NCBI GenBank assembly: GCA_007449985.2
Contig: VIIQ02000026.1
Coordinates: 186,001-250,000 of the forward strand
DNA from: Desmodesmus armatus
Lineage: Eukaryota; Chlorophyta; Chlorophyceae; Sphaeropleales; Scenedesmaceae
Direction of reading: 5' to 3'
Length of the DNA stretch: 64,000 nt
Part shown: piece by piece, positions 30,557 to 43,145 of the stretch
Numbering within the stretch: the stretch's first letter is position 1
Layout of the letters: each line of letters starts with the position of its first letter
Made by a program: the position numbers and the translations under genes
The notes under the pieces: model-generated
Databases searched by the model: none
Seen by the model: the letters and a program-made list of their open reading frames with translations, nothing else
What the model was told of the DNA's origin: nothing

Positions 30557-31423
30557 GCTGCTCACAGGGCGGGACGTTCAAATTTACTTTGCGCACGGAC
30601 AACGACAAGAAGATACGAGACTTGAAAACTATCGATCTTGCTTTGGATAGACGTAGGGTGCAGTATAAAAAGCCAACAAGAGGGAGCCTTTGCCGGGATT
30701 TGGAACGACACCGAGGTTTTGAGACCGAGGTTTTGTTGTTGGCAACGTAATCCGCCTATTCTTTACATCCAACGTCTCTATGTACCTCTCTATGTACCTG
30801 CCAGCTTCGGGCGACCTTTTTGTGCAAGAAGCAGCTCAGCTGAGCTGGGGTCGGACAGATCTGCAGAATAGCCCACAATTACTCAAGGTGCTGCCAGCAC
30901 TGGAAGTGCGTGCAGCGAGCCTGCATGTGGAGGTCAACAACCATATGTCCCTGGGAAGGCAGCCATGTTGAAGTGAGCCACTTCTGTAGTAACAGCACGA
31001 GGTGCCCCTGCAGAGTACATCTGTATGCTGCGTGCTGGCCAGTGGGCTGTGTGTGCTGCTCCACTGTGTTCACAGACACTCCAGACAAGCTGATGCATCA
31101 CTGGGTTCCTGAACAGCTAAATATGGCAAGTCAGGTATGACCAGAAGACATGGTCTACTGAGACAACGTCATTGGTGTTTCAAAGGACATGTAGCGTGGG
31201 GCAAACTAGTCTGCTGCGCCAAGGGGGGTCCAGCGCAGTAGCACAGCACGAAAACATTACCGGAGTATCCTTGTCACACAGGCCAAACGCTCAGCAGCAA
31301 AGTGCACAGCTGCTGGGCCTGCACTTGTTGCTGAGTTGAAGGAGACATAACCACAACCCCAGCACCACATTGCTGGTGCCCTTGACAGCAGAAACAGTCG
31401 AACACAAACTTGAGTGCCTTGCC
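30557..31423. other. promoter region of paralogue B and 3' flank of the RNA methyltransferase gene
   Basis: About 870 bases upstream of the paralogue B start. An AT-richer patch with TATAAA (GTATAAAAAGCC at about 30660-30675) sits about 110 bases before the start codon, a candidate TATA box for paralogue B only if it is read on the minus strand; as written it reads on the plus strand. Short direct repeats (ACCGAGGTTTTG twice near 30710-30735; TCTATGTACC twice near 30777-30800) are present. No gene is seen. Confidence 0.35.
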
Positions 31424-34400
31424 CTACCCAACCACCATCGCCTCTGCTGCTGGCTGCCCTTGCTGCTGCTGCTGCTCCTGGTGCTGCTTGCTGCGCTCCA
31501 TTGCCTTCTTGACCTTGTCAGCCAGCTGTTCACACTCCATCTTGGACACCAGCACGGACAGGCTCGCCGGTGTGCGCCACACGGCGATGGCCAGAGGCGC
31601 ATTGGCCGTCAACGCCCCGCTTGCGCTGTCCTCTGTCGCCAGGCCCAAGCGCGCTGCATCCCCCGCCTCCAGCACTGCTACCGCACCGCCCAGCGCGACA
31701 GACTCCAGCTGCTGCACCACCTCAGGCGTCTCCAGTAGCGCCTGGCCTGAAGCTGGCGGTTTTGGTGGCTGCTGCTGCTGCTGCTGGTCCACATCACCAC
31801 CTGCTTCTGCTGCTGCCTGCGAGAAACCTGCCGCTGCTGGTAGCGGCAGGTTCTTCTCCACCAGCAGCCGCAAGAAATCATCCACGCCCAGCCGCACCCG
31901 CTGCTTGGTCAAGTGTGGCAGGAGGAACGGCAGCCCCTCCTGCGGCGGGCAGCATTGTGGGGCGATAACGTAGATCTCAAATGCATGAGCCCTGGGCTGT
32001 GCAATGTGAGGATGCATTGGATGCGTTTCTGGCAGATCGACGTAGCTAGGACTTAATAGATGGCCAACCAGACGAAACAAGAGCTGGCATGTGCATGACA
32101 CAGTGGGCCGGAGCAGTAAAACACACCTGTGCGATGCGGTACATGCAGCTGCTTGTGTGCTTGCCCTTCATCTCCTGGCGCTCAAACAGCTTCAGGCCTG
32201 TTGACGTGATCTTGAGCGCCTCCCGCTCGTCTGCCAGCAGCAGGGACAGCAGGGAGTCACTGACCTGCAGGCAGCGAATCCACACAGGGCGGCACGTTGA
32301 GCATTCAACACCATTGTGTTGTGGTGACATGCTGTCACAGCCAGCTGTGACATCAGACACCTTCCTTGTGGTGCTGCAGCGTGCACTGCACTGTGACAGT
32401 TAGGCGCAAGCACAGCAAAGGTGCCAGCACAGCATGAACACCAATAACATGTGCAGGACACAAGCAAGATGGGCTTGCATGCGCTTGCGCCGACAAGAGG
32501 GCATGCAGCATGGCTGCACAGCGCAACAGGGAGAGCCCAAGCTCTTTGACCATGGCAACTTACAAAGTACAGGCGTTTGGGGTAGGTTGTCTCCAAGCTG
32601 CGTGTTATGAGGTGTGTGGTCAGTGGGAAGCTGGCCTCCACGCCAAAGAAGTCAACCAGCGACTGTGGGGACCACAGCAGGACAGACAGCATGCACAAGG
32701 CTCAATGCCAGCACCTTCAATGCTGTCGACTTGCACTGCGCGCATATTTATGCATGTCATGTCTATCACCGAAAAGCCAGGAGGTAAAGCTGCCACGCGC
32801 ACATGCCGCCACGAAGCTCACTGCTGGTGGATTCTCACGACATGTGCAAAGCGTGTGCCAGCAGTATTTGCTGCCAGATACCACTACCCATATGCATGAT
32901 GCTGTTGCAATTGCTTTGACCAGCACTGCGTCACATCAAGTGTGCTGGTCAGTTCCCAGATACACCACATGGCAAGTGTGCTGGTCAGTTCCCAGATACA
33001 CCTGTGGTGTGCTGGTCAGTTCCCAGATACACCACATGGCAAGTTCAGGTTGCACACCTTGAGGATGACTGGGTCCTCCAGAGGGTAGATTGGGTCGATG
33101 CCCCTGAAGCGCCCTCCAGCACGTCCACGCCCGCCACCTCCCCTGGCCCAACTGGGCTCATATGCGAGCTCAGGACCATTGGCAGCTGTGCCGTTGGGCT
33201 GTGCGCCTGCCTCTGCCTTTGCTGCCTCGCCTGCCTCGCCATTGGCTGCTGCTGCAGCCACACCAGCATCTGCAACGCCGTCAGCTGCTGTGTCCATGGG
33301 CTCAGCGTCTGCTTCAGGCACCTGCGGCTGCTGATCAGCCTGCTGCTGGTCGCTGGGCTGCTGCGCCTGCTGCTCCGTGTACTGCTTTGCCAGCTTCCAG
33401 CACTTGCTGTTTGCCTCCATGGCCACGCTGCTGCGTGCATGGGCTGCTGCTGCTGTTGCCTCCGCCGCTGCAATTGCTGCTGCATCACCAGACTCCAGGG
33501 CCTGAATGGCCGACTCAGCAGCCTGCAGGAAGCAGAGCAGCCACTGTGAAGGTCGCAACTACCCTGACGGTGCAAATGCTACGACGGTTGCTTGACACAT
33601 GATAGCTTCAACCTGTTCTGTGGTTTGGCATATGAGCTGACAGGCCCAGACTGTTGGTATCCGTGCATAGACGTAGGATAGGGGCCTTCCTGCGAACCCA
33701 TGTTTGCACGCGCAGGTCATTGGATTCGTCTGGTGGTGTGCTTTGTGACACCTGGGTACACGTGATGCTGTATGCACAACGAACGTACTATGTGGTACTG
33801 AAACATGCAGTACTGGAACATTTTGTGATGATGATGATGCCAAAGGTCAGTCCAGCGCAACCTGCCAGCCTGGCGTTGAGGGTACCTACCTGGATTGCGG
33901 CTTCTGCAGCATCCGCTGCTCCCTGCAGTGGATCCTGCCCGTCCAGCTTGACCACGCGTGTGGGCTTAGCAGCGCTCTGCACGTACGTGGTGAACCTGCA
34001 GGACAGCCATGATCAGCACACAGGTGTCAGCACACACATCTTCCATGAGACACGGGCTGCCGCAGCTTGCCTGCAGCCTTGCGCATGTTTGCTGTGGTGC
34101 AGGACAGGCACGGCATACTGTCCAGCACAGGCCAGCATGGATGGAGCGCTGATTCGGCTGCTGCACTCGCATGCATCGCACCTGTGGCCCAGTTTTGGGT
34201 CTTCCAGGGGCGGGGTGGGCGCCACCTTCTCCAGCACAGCGATGAAGAAGCCTCCAGTGTCCTGCAAAGCCGCGTCAACACGTCCTTCATTAGCAGGCAG
34301 GACATGGCGCACTGCCTGCAGGACAGCCCAAGCTGCAAGGCATGCAAGCTGCATGGAGATGCATCAAACACTGCTAGGCACACTGCACAGCACAACATGC

Positions 34401-37390
34401 ATGGTGCATGGCTCCTGCAGTGCTATGTCAAGAAACCCAGAACGCAGGCCCGGGTCATGAAGCCAGCACGCAGGTGCCAAAGCAACTACCCTACCTGTTG
34501 GTGTGGCAGGATGCGCATGCACCTCTCCATGGGCAGCTGCTGCTTCTCAGCATTGCTGAACATGGTGGGGTCCAGCTTGAAGCACACCTGCAATTGCATT
34601 TGTATGCAGCAGACCAGTCTGTGCTCAGCATGCAGCCCAACAGAGCCGGGAGATATCCTTGCCACATGCCATGCAGTGCTGTTGGCGCGTCCAGGGGTGT
34701 TGATATCTTTGCCATTCATATGAGCAACAACGACACTGCAACACGCAAGCTGTCCCTGTGAGAACTCGCTCTGCGCACCTTCTCCGCCTCCTCCCAGGTG
34801 TCGTACCACCTGAACTTGTCCCGCACGCGCCACTTGCGCTTGCCAGGCAGGCGCTTCAGCTCAGGCAGCTGCTTGGAGACGTCCAGCAGCTGCAGCGAGC
34901 CCCCACAGCGCACCAGCAGCTCTGCCACAACTGCCTCATCCTCAATGGGGTTGAAGGTGCAGGTGGAGTAGACCATGCGACCGCCAACCTACGAGCAGGA
35001 TGGGCCAGCACAGGTCAGCACATGACCACCGACAGGCAAGCAAAGGACACAGCACAACTGACTGTGCAGTCTGCAAGCAACAATCACTGTCGATACAAAG
35101 CCTATTGCAACCCCTGTTGCTGACAGTACTGCGGCAGGACCATCTGCGCCAGGCACACAGCCATCAACCCCACTTAGCGGACTGGCCAAAGTGACACATG
35201 GCTGAAACAGCACAAAATCGGGCTTGCAGGACAGTCCTCACCTTCAACAGCCTGGCTGCCTGCAGGGCGATGCGCAGCTGCAGGTTGTGCAGGCCGTTGC
35301 CATTGTTGACTGACCAGCGGCGCCAGATGTCTGGGGCCTTGCGCATGGTGCCGTCCCCGCTGCAGGGTACGTCAGCCAGGATGCGGTCAAACAGCATTGT
35401 GTCCTCCCTGTGCACCCTGCCGGTGACCACGCCGGCGCCTGCATCCCCAGCCTCGCCCCCGCCAACTGCTGCCTCTGCTGCGGCTGCGGCTGCTGCTGCG
35501 CTGCCTGGTGCTGGCTTGTCCAACAGCGAGGCACGTATGCGGGGGAAGGCCTGTGCCTCGTGGTTGGTGACCATGAGGCACGGACTGCACATGCGCTTGG
35601 TCTGATGGGTCAGCAGGTTGCACCGCTGTGCGTCTGCATCGTTTGCCACCACAAAGCCTGAGGGCGTGAGCTGTGAGCTGCCTGCGCTGGCGCCGCTGCC
35701 TGTTGCGCTGCCATCCATGTCATGCAGCATCTCCAGCAGCTGGAAGGTCTTGGAGCCAGGTGCAGCACACATGTCCAGCACCTGTGGACCCATAGCAACA
35801 GCAGCAGATAGCATGCTGCTGCTCAGCACAGTTCAGCTGCAGTCAGGCATGGCATGCAATGGTGTTGGTAATGCATGCCTCGGCAGGCATGGCATGCTTG
35901 TGCGCACCGCCATCAAGCTTTCTGCTGTCACCATTCGCTGCAAGGATACCCAATCCTGTAGCCCATGCATGCCCAGCAAATGCACGCAGCAAGTAAACAC
36001 CTCGAACAGTGCTTGCCGATTCCTCTGCTCACACACCCTGCATATGTTATCGGGCTGTTCAAACAGTTGCACGTGCACACCTTGTGGTGCGGCTGCACAT
36101 CCATGAACAGTGGCGGCACCATAGACACAGCCTCCTGGCGTGTGATGCTGCCTGCATCGTTTGCCGCCTTCATGAACTCATGGATCTCCTCCAGCCAGCT
36201 GAGCTTGCGCAGCTGCCCACGCGAGAAGTTCATGTGCCACGCCAGGTTGTTGGGGTACCATGGCAGGGGCCGGGGAGGGTCCACAACCTCACCATCCAGC
36301 TGCAGCACACAACAACACATATACAACACACACACAAACACAGCGGCACAGGAATACGTCAACTTGGTGCTGCATGCTGTCCACAAAAGAGCTGGGTCAG
36401 TACAGCAAGATGCTGCCCTGTACTGCAACAGCTGAGCTGCCCAGAACAAATGGGTGGCCCCTTGCAGGCAGACTGAGTACAAGGCACCGCCTGCACCCAG
36501 GTGCCTTGAATGCAGCACTGATGTGCACGGCAAAGAGCTGCTGCTTACCACGATGGGCCCCTTGCTGAAGTTTGCAAAGAAGTCAGACTCCAAGTTCTCC
36601 CTCAGCTCATTGGCATAGCGGCCACTGCCGTTGATGCGGAAGGTGATGGGCAGCGGCTTCTTCAGCACCTCAACAAACTGCCCCCACTCTCCCTCAGGGC
36701 AGATGTCCTGCAGCACGGCACAGCACGCAACACAGGGTGCAACTTGACTGCTGCTCACTTCTGTGAAGAGCCTCGCCACAGTACTGATGCCGCCAGGATG
36801 GTATAACCATCACGTAATGCATATAAGTCATCGCGTGATGCATATGAGAGAAGCGGCTGCAAGCAAGGCTGTTGCGGTGTTTGGCAGTACCTGCTGCTGG
36901 TAGTATTCCTCAAAGGCACCATTGCTGAGATCCGTCAGCTCCAGGAAGGAGTTGCCTGACTGCCTGGTGCGTGGTTGAGGCCCGGGCCCCTCGCCCTTGT
37001 CCTCCTGCTGCTTGTCACCGCCCTTGAAGTCACGCCTCAAGTTGCGTCCCCTGCCCCGGCCCTGCAGCAGCGGTGGCAGCGCATCAAAACCAACTGGATG
37101 GCTGGACCTCTGCTGCTTTCCACCAACCGCGCCCTAGGCCAGGCAGTCATTACAAATTTTGTAATGCCAGGGCTACTTTGCAATCCACAGCTGGGTCGGC
37201 AAGGATGCATGCAAGCACACGTGCACCTCGGGACTGTGGTAAGAAATTCAGACTATATATTATGCTGTCCACAAGCCACCTTTCCTGCACCAGCTGGGGT
37301 GAGTGACTGCTGCTGCTGCTGCTGCTGGTGGTGGTGTGCTGCTGCTGGTGTGCGGTCGACACCGTCCGAGCCCACCTTGCCACGCCCCAT
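31424..37390 (-). CDS. NSUN2: NSUN2/Trm4-type tRNA (cytosine-5)-methyltransferase
   Basis: The enzyme transfers a methyl group from SAM to C5 of cytosines in tRNA and other RNAs. The proposed first exon starts at ATG 37390 (MGRGKVGSDG, then poly-Gln); the following exon carries GRGRGRNLRRDFKGGD and FEEYYQQQ, as in NSUN2. Then come CPEGEWGQFVEVLKKPLP (about 36706-36550), LPWYPNNLAWHMNFSRGQLR (36298-36082), the SAM site LDMCAAPGSKTFQLLEML and the motif IV cysteine in DVPCSGDGTMRKAPD (35781-35241), and the motif VI catalytic cysteine in YSTCTFNPIEDEAV (34991-34779). Later exons are DTGGFFIAVLEKVAP (about 34262), a Gln/Ala-rich insert with RGGGGRGRAGGRFRGIDPIY (33525-33058), VDFFGVEASFP, and the C-terminal domain ending in a poly-Gln helix and a stop at 31424. 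Both catalytic cysteines are present, so it should be active. The exact first exon is less sure than the rest. Confidence 0.92.
32938..33043. repeat. three-copy direct repeat in an intron of the NSUN2-like gene
   Basis: GTGCTGGTCAGTTCCCAGAT followed by ACAC occurs three times (about 32942, 32978 and 33009), with spacers partly shared (CACATGGCAAG). It sits in the intron next to the exon ending DPVILK. It looks like a local tandem duplication. Confidence 0.85.
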
Positions 37391-37630
37391 ATTTGCTTCT
37401 TGCTCAGACACACTTCACCGCTGCGCAAACACTGCGCAGGTTGCAACGGTTTCTCTGGGCTGCTGATCCAACGGAATGCAAAGTGCCCCGCTGATGTACT
37501 TAGACACGCCCACACAGAACAGTCCTCTTCCTCCTACAGTGAAACTCGTCTGCAGGCCTCACTCTGACCACCCTCTTGCATAACTGCCCCAACTGCCAGT
37601 CAAAACTTGCACAACTGTCAGTCAACACAC
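37391..37630. promoter_or_regulatory. probable bidirectional promoter between two methyltransferase genes
   Basis: The NSUN2-like gene starts leftward at about 37390 and the COMT-like gene starts rightward at 37631 or 37715, leaving about 240-325 bases for both promoters. The piece is less repetitive than its surroundings, with AACTGCC/AACTTGC/AACTGTC-type short repeats at about 37580-37625. No clear TATA box is visible. Promoter activity is inferred from layout only. Confidence 0.4.
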
Positions 37631-39284
37631 ATGCATGGAACAGTAACATTTGCCCCCAATGCATCTCTCTGTCATATTCATGCTTGTCGTGTCAATGCTG
37701 GAAGGTCATGCACAATGCACCCTCTGGTCACCTCTTCCTGCAATGCTCCCTCCTGCAGCCTCCCGCCTGGTCAGTTGAGTCAATGCCCCTCCAGCCAACG
37801 ACACTGCCTTACCAGACATGCCCACCAACCACCAAGGGTCACAGTGCAGGCCCACCGTAGAGAAGCACTCCTGGCACTGGTGTCGTTGCCGCCAGCCATT
37901 GTGGCAGCACCAGCAGCAGCAGCAGCACCTGCACCACCAGAAAAGGACCCCAGCTTTTACGCGACCTGGCAGTATGCAGCACCAGCGGACATACTGCCCT
38001 ACATCAAGGAGCAGGCAGCCCCTGGTGATGCACAGGCCGTGCTGGACGCAATGGACACCTTTTCACTCTACTACCCGTGAGTTGACTGTGCTGTTGGGGG
38101 TGCTGCAAGATAGCAGCGGCTGCAGGCATTCTTGCAGCCGCATCGACAAGCACGGGAATATGTTGACCTGCCGCTGCCGGTGCTTGCTGCCTTTACTGAC
38201 ACAGGCAGTACAAGATCGGTCCAGAGAAAGGCCAGTTGTTTGAGGCAGAGCTGCAGAAAGTCAGGCCGTTGCAGGCGCTTGAGCTGGGCACATTCCTTGG
38301 CTACAGTGCCGTGCGCACTGCCCGCAAACTGCAGCCTGGAGGCCGTCTGCTGTGCGTAGAGGCCAACCCACAAAATGCAGCGGTGGCGCGGCAAGTAGTA
38401 GAGTACGCAGGGTACAGTCAGCAGGTGCAAGTCATTGACGGGTTGAGCGGGCAGATCATACCACGCCTGCCAGCCTTGCTGGCAGCACTGCAGCCATCGC
38501 TGCCACAAGGTCAAATGCAGCAGCAGCAGCAGCCTCAGCCGCCAGGCTTTGACTTTGTGTTTTTGGATCACGCCAAGGGCTGCTACTTGCCGGATTTAGA
38601 AGCTTTGGAGCAGCTGGGCCTAGTCAGGCAAGGCACAGTGGTGATGGCGGACAATGTGATTTACCCGGGCGCCCCTGGTGAGTGTGGGGGCACCACTGGC
38701 CAGCCAATTACGACAGGCGAAAGTGCTGCAGTCCAGCCATCGTTGAGGCGCCAGCGCTAATGCCAGCCAGCTCAATTGCAGCTGTGGGTCTTGTGTTCGA
38801 AACGCAAGTGCCGTCCCTCTTGCATTGTCACCTTGCCAAGGCAGGAAGTCCCTGCCAGGTCAAATTGCTGCTGCAGTGTGCGATGCTACCCCACGCATTG
38901 TGGGCACCACAAACAGCATTTGGCAGATGGTTGCAGACTGAGAGAGCGAGACCACTGCCGTGCTGCCTGTGTGCGTTGTGGCCGTTCCAGCACACACATC
39001 TTAGCTATCAAGTCGTCCCTCATGAGTCCTGAACCTTACGGTTGACACATATCGCCAGACCCTGGCAGCATTGACGCCCACCAACAACCGCATGCCGTGT
39101 TTGGTGTACTGTAGGGTTCCTTGAATACCTAGACAGCAGTGGGCGCTACAAGACACAGCTGTTGAGGGCACGGTATGAGTATGAGCAAGCTTGGAACCCA
39201 GAGTGGGAGCCCAACAAGGAGGATGCAATGTCTGTGTCTTTGTGTAGCAGCAGCCCTGGTGATGTCACCAGCCAAGGGGTGTAG
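37631..39284 (+). CDS. COMT-like SAM-dependent O-methyltransferase with possible lumen-targeting signal
   Basis: This resembles animal catechol O-methyltransferase, which methylates a catechol hydroxyl using SAM and Mg2+. Exons are 37631-38079, about 38207-38680 and about 39115-39284. The catalytic exon has LELGTFLGYSAVR (SAM site, Glu kept), CVEANPQNAAVARQ (ribose-binding Glu), FVFLDHAKGCYLPD (metal Asp and catalytic Lys) and MADNVIYPGAPG (metal Asp-Asn). The last exon (FLEYLDSSGRYKTQLL, ARYEYEQAWNPEW) covers the C-terminal part and ends with TAG at 39282-39284. In-frame ATGs are at 37631 and 37715; which is used is unclear. The N-terminus runs into RREALLALVSLPP followed by VAAPAAAAAP, a twin-arginine, hydrophobic, Ala-x-Ala layout like thylakoid-lumen signals. 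The physiological substrate is unknown; plants and algae do not make adrenaline-type catechols by this route. Confidence 0.82.
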
Positions 39285-39299
39285 GTCGGTATGTCCAAG

Positions 39300-39304
39300 T
39301 GTAA
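39300..39304 (+). terminator. candidate TGTAA poly(A) signal of the COMT-like gene
   Basis: TGTAA begins about 16 bases after the stop codon. This is close for a chlorophyte 3' UTR, so a later signal may be the one used. Confidence 0.25.
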
Positions 39305-40605
39305 CTCTGCTGCAAGTTGTGGCAACATGTCCTGATACTATGATTGCTTTCCTTTGCTTACCTGCACAATGACTGCTGAGCTGCTCAGTCAGATGCTTTG
39401 GTTGGCAGTTCATCTGCATCAATGTGTTCACTCTGACAGTTCTAGGAGCTTGCAAGAAGTCTGGACATTGATAACGCAGTTGGCCAATCTTGGGGTTGAC
39501 CAGCAAAGCGACCAGCAGTACAGCAGGCAAGGTGGCTGTATGTGCTTACACACCAGTAGCGGATGCATTCAAGCACCCTGCTGGTCTTGCATTAGTCCCT
39601 GCCGCCAAACAACACATCACACATTGGCTGGATGCACTCCCTGTGTCTACACATACATACCCTCAACTCCAGCAGTGTGCAACAGTTGCTGCAATGATGT
39701 TTGACGCCCACAGCTTCATCAGCATCTGCGTCACGCCACACGGTCTGGTGTGTCGCCCCATCCACTTCCTCGCCGACACCGCACCGACATTATCTATGAC
39801 CACACACACACAACTAGACGACCAATCCCATGGCTGTGAGTCCAGCCATACATCATGGTCTGAGCTCAGAACACGTCCACGGCTTCCTGTGCATGGTTGA
39901 CCCAGCACTGAACCCAGCATGCAGTGCAGCACACCGTAGCTGTCAGGGAATTGACATGCCCCACACTGTCGACAGCATCCAGCCGCACAGATCAAACAAT
40001 TTGCACACAGCAGCACTGGCACTGGCTTCACGTGTACCCAGCACGGCCTGCTGCAGCAACTGGCACGCTGCTGCCGTGGCAGTTGATCCACACACCTCAC
40101 CTACAAACAACTCTCAGCCCTTGCATGCTACATGCAAGGCATAAACCTGCACCAGTGAATGACTCGACACCCTGCTGCTGACTGCATTGCTGCAGTACGG
40201 CCGGCTGCCTGCATGCCAGCACAATCCTGCTGGCCTGTGCACTATCGGAAGTGACACAAAGCTCACTGTTGCCACAACGCGTCAACAAAAACCAACCCTG
40301 TTCCCCTGCCTGTTTTGCATCCTCCCCTACTGGGTCTAGAAGGGTGATGCCGCACCCACAGCTTAGCCTGGGCTGCATGATATGAACAACCTGCCTAGTG
40401 CAATTCCAACCACACATCTACACACACTTGTTCCTTTGCAGCCATGCGGATGCAGCCAGGCCACACCCACAGACAGTCATGCTTGCTGCCTGACACCGGA
40501 GCACTCCGCCACAGCACCACCAGAGCACAGGAACGGTGCCTGCAGATGCCCCCAGTGCTTGTGCAGAACCATTGGCTTGCCCAGCACACTGAGCATTGCA
40601 GCAGC
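39305..40605. other. convergent intergenic region (COMT-like + / transporter -)
   Basis: About 1.3 kb where two genes end. Open frames here (for example at 39490-39900) lack family features and show no matched splice sites. The C-rich, CA-rich composition on the plus strand resembles 3' UTR of the minus-strand gene. No RNA gene is seen. Confidence 0.4.
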
Positions 40606-43145
40606 TCAGTGTCGCGTGTGGTGGCTGTGGTGCAGGGCCTCGTGTCCTGGCTGCAGGACAATGAGCAGCATGCCCACCAGCATGAGCAGGATGTAGGGCA
40701 TGCGGCGCCCTATCCGCTCGTTGAACATCACACAGCCCACCACCACTGACATCAGCACATTGATGCGCTTGATGGCCACCATGTACGACACCTGCACATG
40801 CAACACCAGCCAGGCAAGAGGCAAGTCAAAGTCAGCAGTGTTTTATTGCAACACACCCTGGAGAGCGCGCTCCTGCTGCTTTGGTACTGTGCGCCGGGGG
40901 GCTGCTGCAGCAGCAGCAATTTTGTACTGCTTCACAGCCAAGGCGTGGCCATGCCTGTCTTGCATGTGTGGCTGCACCCCACACAGATCCCACTCGTGCA
41001 GCCCAGCACAAGACACATGTTGCTGTGCTCTGTGCTGTTTGTACACACAGCTGCAAGTGTGTCCCTATGGAAGTGTACACGATTGTCGACCCCAAACACA
41101 CATGATCTACACACATATACACCACAACAGCTCCTGCACTCACCAGGATGTTCTGTATGGCCTTGAAGTACAGCACGATGGCCGCTTGCTCCACCAGCGA
41201 CATGCTCACCAGCAGCACTGCATCGCGGTACAGGTGCCGCAGCGTCCGCGGCGACCACACAACCAGGTACACACTGCTGACCGCCGCTATCAGCAGCCGC
41301 TGCATCATGATGTAGAAAGCTGTGCTGCTGCTGGATGACATGCCCAACTTGTCAAAGCTGGCAGTCAGGCTGTACAGGAACGCAACAATCAGCACCAGAG
41401 CGGGGCCGGCTGTTGGCCCTGAGAGCAGCTCAGCCGGGCCCCTCACAGCCTGCTGCAGCTGCTGCAGGGGGCCCTTATCCACAGGGGCCATTTGCGGGGT
41501 GGTGGCAGTGGTCCTGCCACGCCCCGCTTGCTGTCTAGTTTGTGGTCCTTGCCAGCCTTGGCTTGGCTGTCCACCCAGACAGCACTGTCGCCAGCATTGC
41601 TGCTAGGGCTGCCTACACTGCTGAGCATGGCTGCTGAGCCATTAAGGGCACCGTCTGACAGGCGGCTGGCATGATAGTGGCCATTGCCAGCTCCGAAGAT
41701 GTTGTGCGCGCTGCTCGTCGCCGCCCGGGCGCGCGGGGACATGCCAGCAGTGGCGAGCAGCTGCTGCGCTGCCGACTGCAGGCCACCGCACGCAGCCTCC
41801 CACACGCCCACCTGCGGAGACTTTTGCTTATAGTAGGCAATAGCCCATGCTGACTTCTGTTTGGAAGCCCCGCCACCGCTGCTGTGCCTGTCACTCAACT
41901 CGCCAGGCTGCAGGTGCTGCTGCTGTGCACCTGGCGGTGCGACCTGCTGATGCTGTAGCTGGCCATCGTCCCGACAGGTGCTGTTGTGCGTGTGCAGCTC
42001 TGGGCTGCAGGATCCATGCGGCATGAGCTGTGCCGGCTGCCGCTGATACGCCCTGCTCTGCTGCTGCATGCTATATATTGAGGAGTCCTCACCGCGGGCA
42101 TGTGCATCACCAGCAGGGATAAGGGCCTGGACCTCTGGCCCATGCTGCCCTCCTGGCTGTGACAGCCTGCTTGCTGCCGTGCTGCTGCCATTCGCTGCCT
42201 GATTGCCGACGGGCAGCAACGGCAGCTTGCCTTTTGCTGCCTTGCCAGCTTGTTGGGCAAGTGCTGCATCTGCTGCTCCTAGTACACCGAGCTTGTAGCC
42301 TGCTATACTGACCACTGCGACACCGACAAGCCCCAGGGCTGACGGGACCTCACCGACAAGGAACATGGGTGACACAAACACCTGCATGGGTGTGTCCACA
42401 CATGGGAGGCAGTGGGCAACAACGAGGTTTATCCAAGGTTACCCATTACTCAAAAGTCGGGGCATGCAAATACATGTTTGGAAGTGCTGAGAACACCCCT
42501 TGATGTTTGTTGATGCGGCAGAGCTGCTTGAACACACCATGAAGTATGCGGTCTGCAGGTGACGGCATGTACAGGTTGGTTGCTGCTGAGTAAGGACTGT
42601 TCTGCACAGGGACACTCACCACAAACACTGGGGCAAAGGCCAGGTAGGGCACTGTCAGTGACAGCGGTGCAATTGACAAGGCCCGCTGATACAATACGGC
42701 AGCTGTGAGGCCCGTGCATGCTGTCAGCACCACTGCCTTGATGAACAGGTGTGGGTTGGGCATGAATTCCCAGACTGGCAGGGCCCCATCAATGAGCCAC
42801 ACCCCCAGGACTGCAAACGCTGCATTGTAAATCGTAAGCAGGGCGATGAGGTCTGCAAGACAGCAGCGCAGGGGGGAAGCATACACAGAACGTGCATGTT
42901 GACCTGGCAGCCCACATGGCCTGAAAGACCAGCCGCCCTGGGGTGCAGCGGGATGGCGAGATGCCGGTTGGCACGATGGCTTGCAGTACTGCTTGGCAGT
43001 TGTTGACGTTCCTACAAATTTGGTCATAGCAGTATAACCCACCTGCAGGTGGCAGCCGCTGTGCTCCAAACTTGCGGAGCACATCAATCACAGTGTGGGC
43101 AACTGCTCCAAGCAGGCTCCAGACTACGCCTTCAGCAAATCCCAT
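40606..43145 (-). CDS. EamA/DMT-superfamily membrane transporter with a long hydrophilic loop
   Basis: A probable small-metabolite transporter of the drug/metabolite superfamily. Exon 43145-43041 starts MGFAEGVVWSLLGAVAHTVI, the first helix of an EamA repeat. Exon about 42855-42617 gives three or more helices (LLTIYNAAFAVLGVWL, AVVLTACTGLTAAVLYQRAL, LTVPYLAFAPVFVV). Exon 42380 onward begins FLVGEVPSALGLVGVAVVSI, then a hydrophilic Gln/Ser/His-rich loop of nearly 300 residues. The second EamA half is at 41491-41151 (ALVLIVAFLYSLTASFDKLG, LLIAAVSSVYLVVW, MSLVEQAAIVLYFKAI) and 40795-40606 (VSYMVAIKRINVLMSVVVG, MLVGMLLIVLQP), where F-N-E-R-I-G is the usual end-of-domain phrase. The two halves are read in different frames, so a small intron or a frame break lies at about 41490-41600. 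The substrate is unknown. Confidence 0.72.

Noticed and set aside
38790..38810. GTTCGAAACGC as a tRNA T-arm
   Set aside because: No acceptor stem, anticodon arm or D-arm can be built around it.
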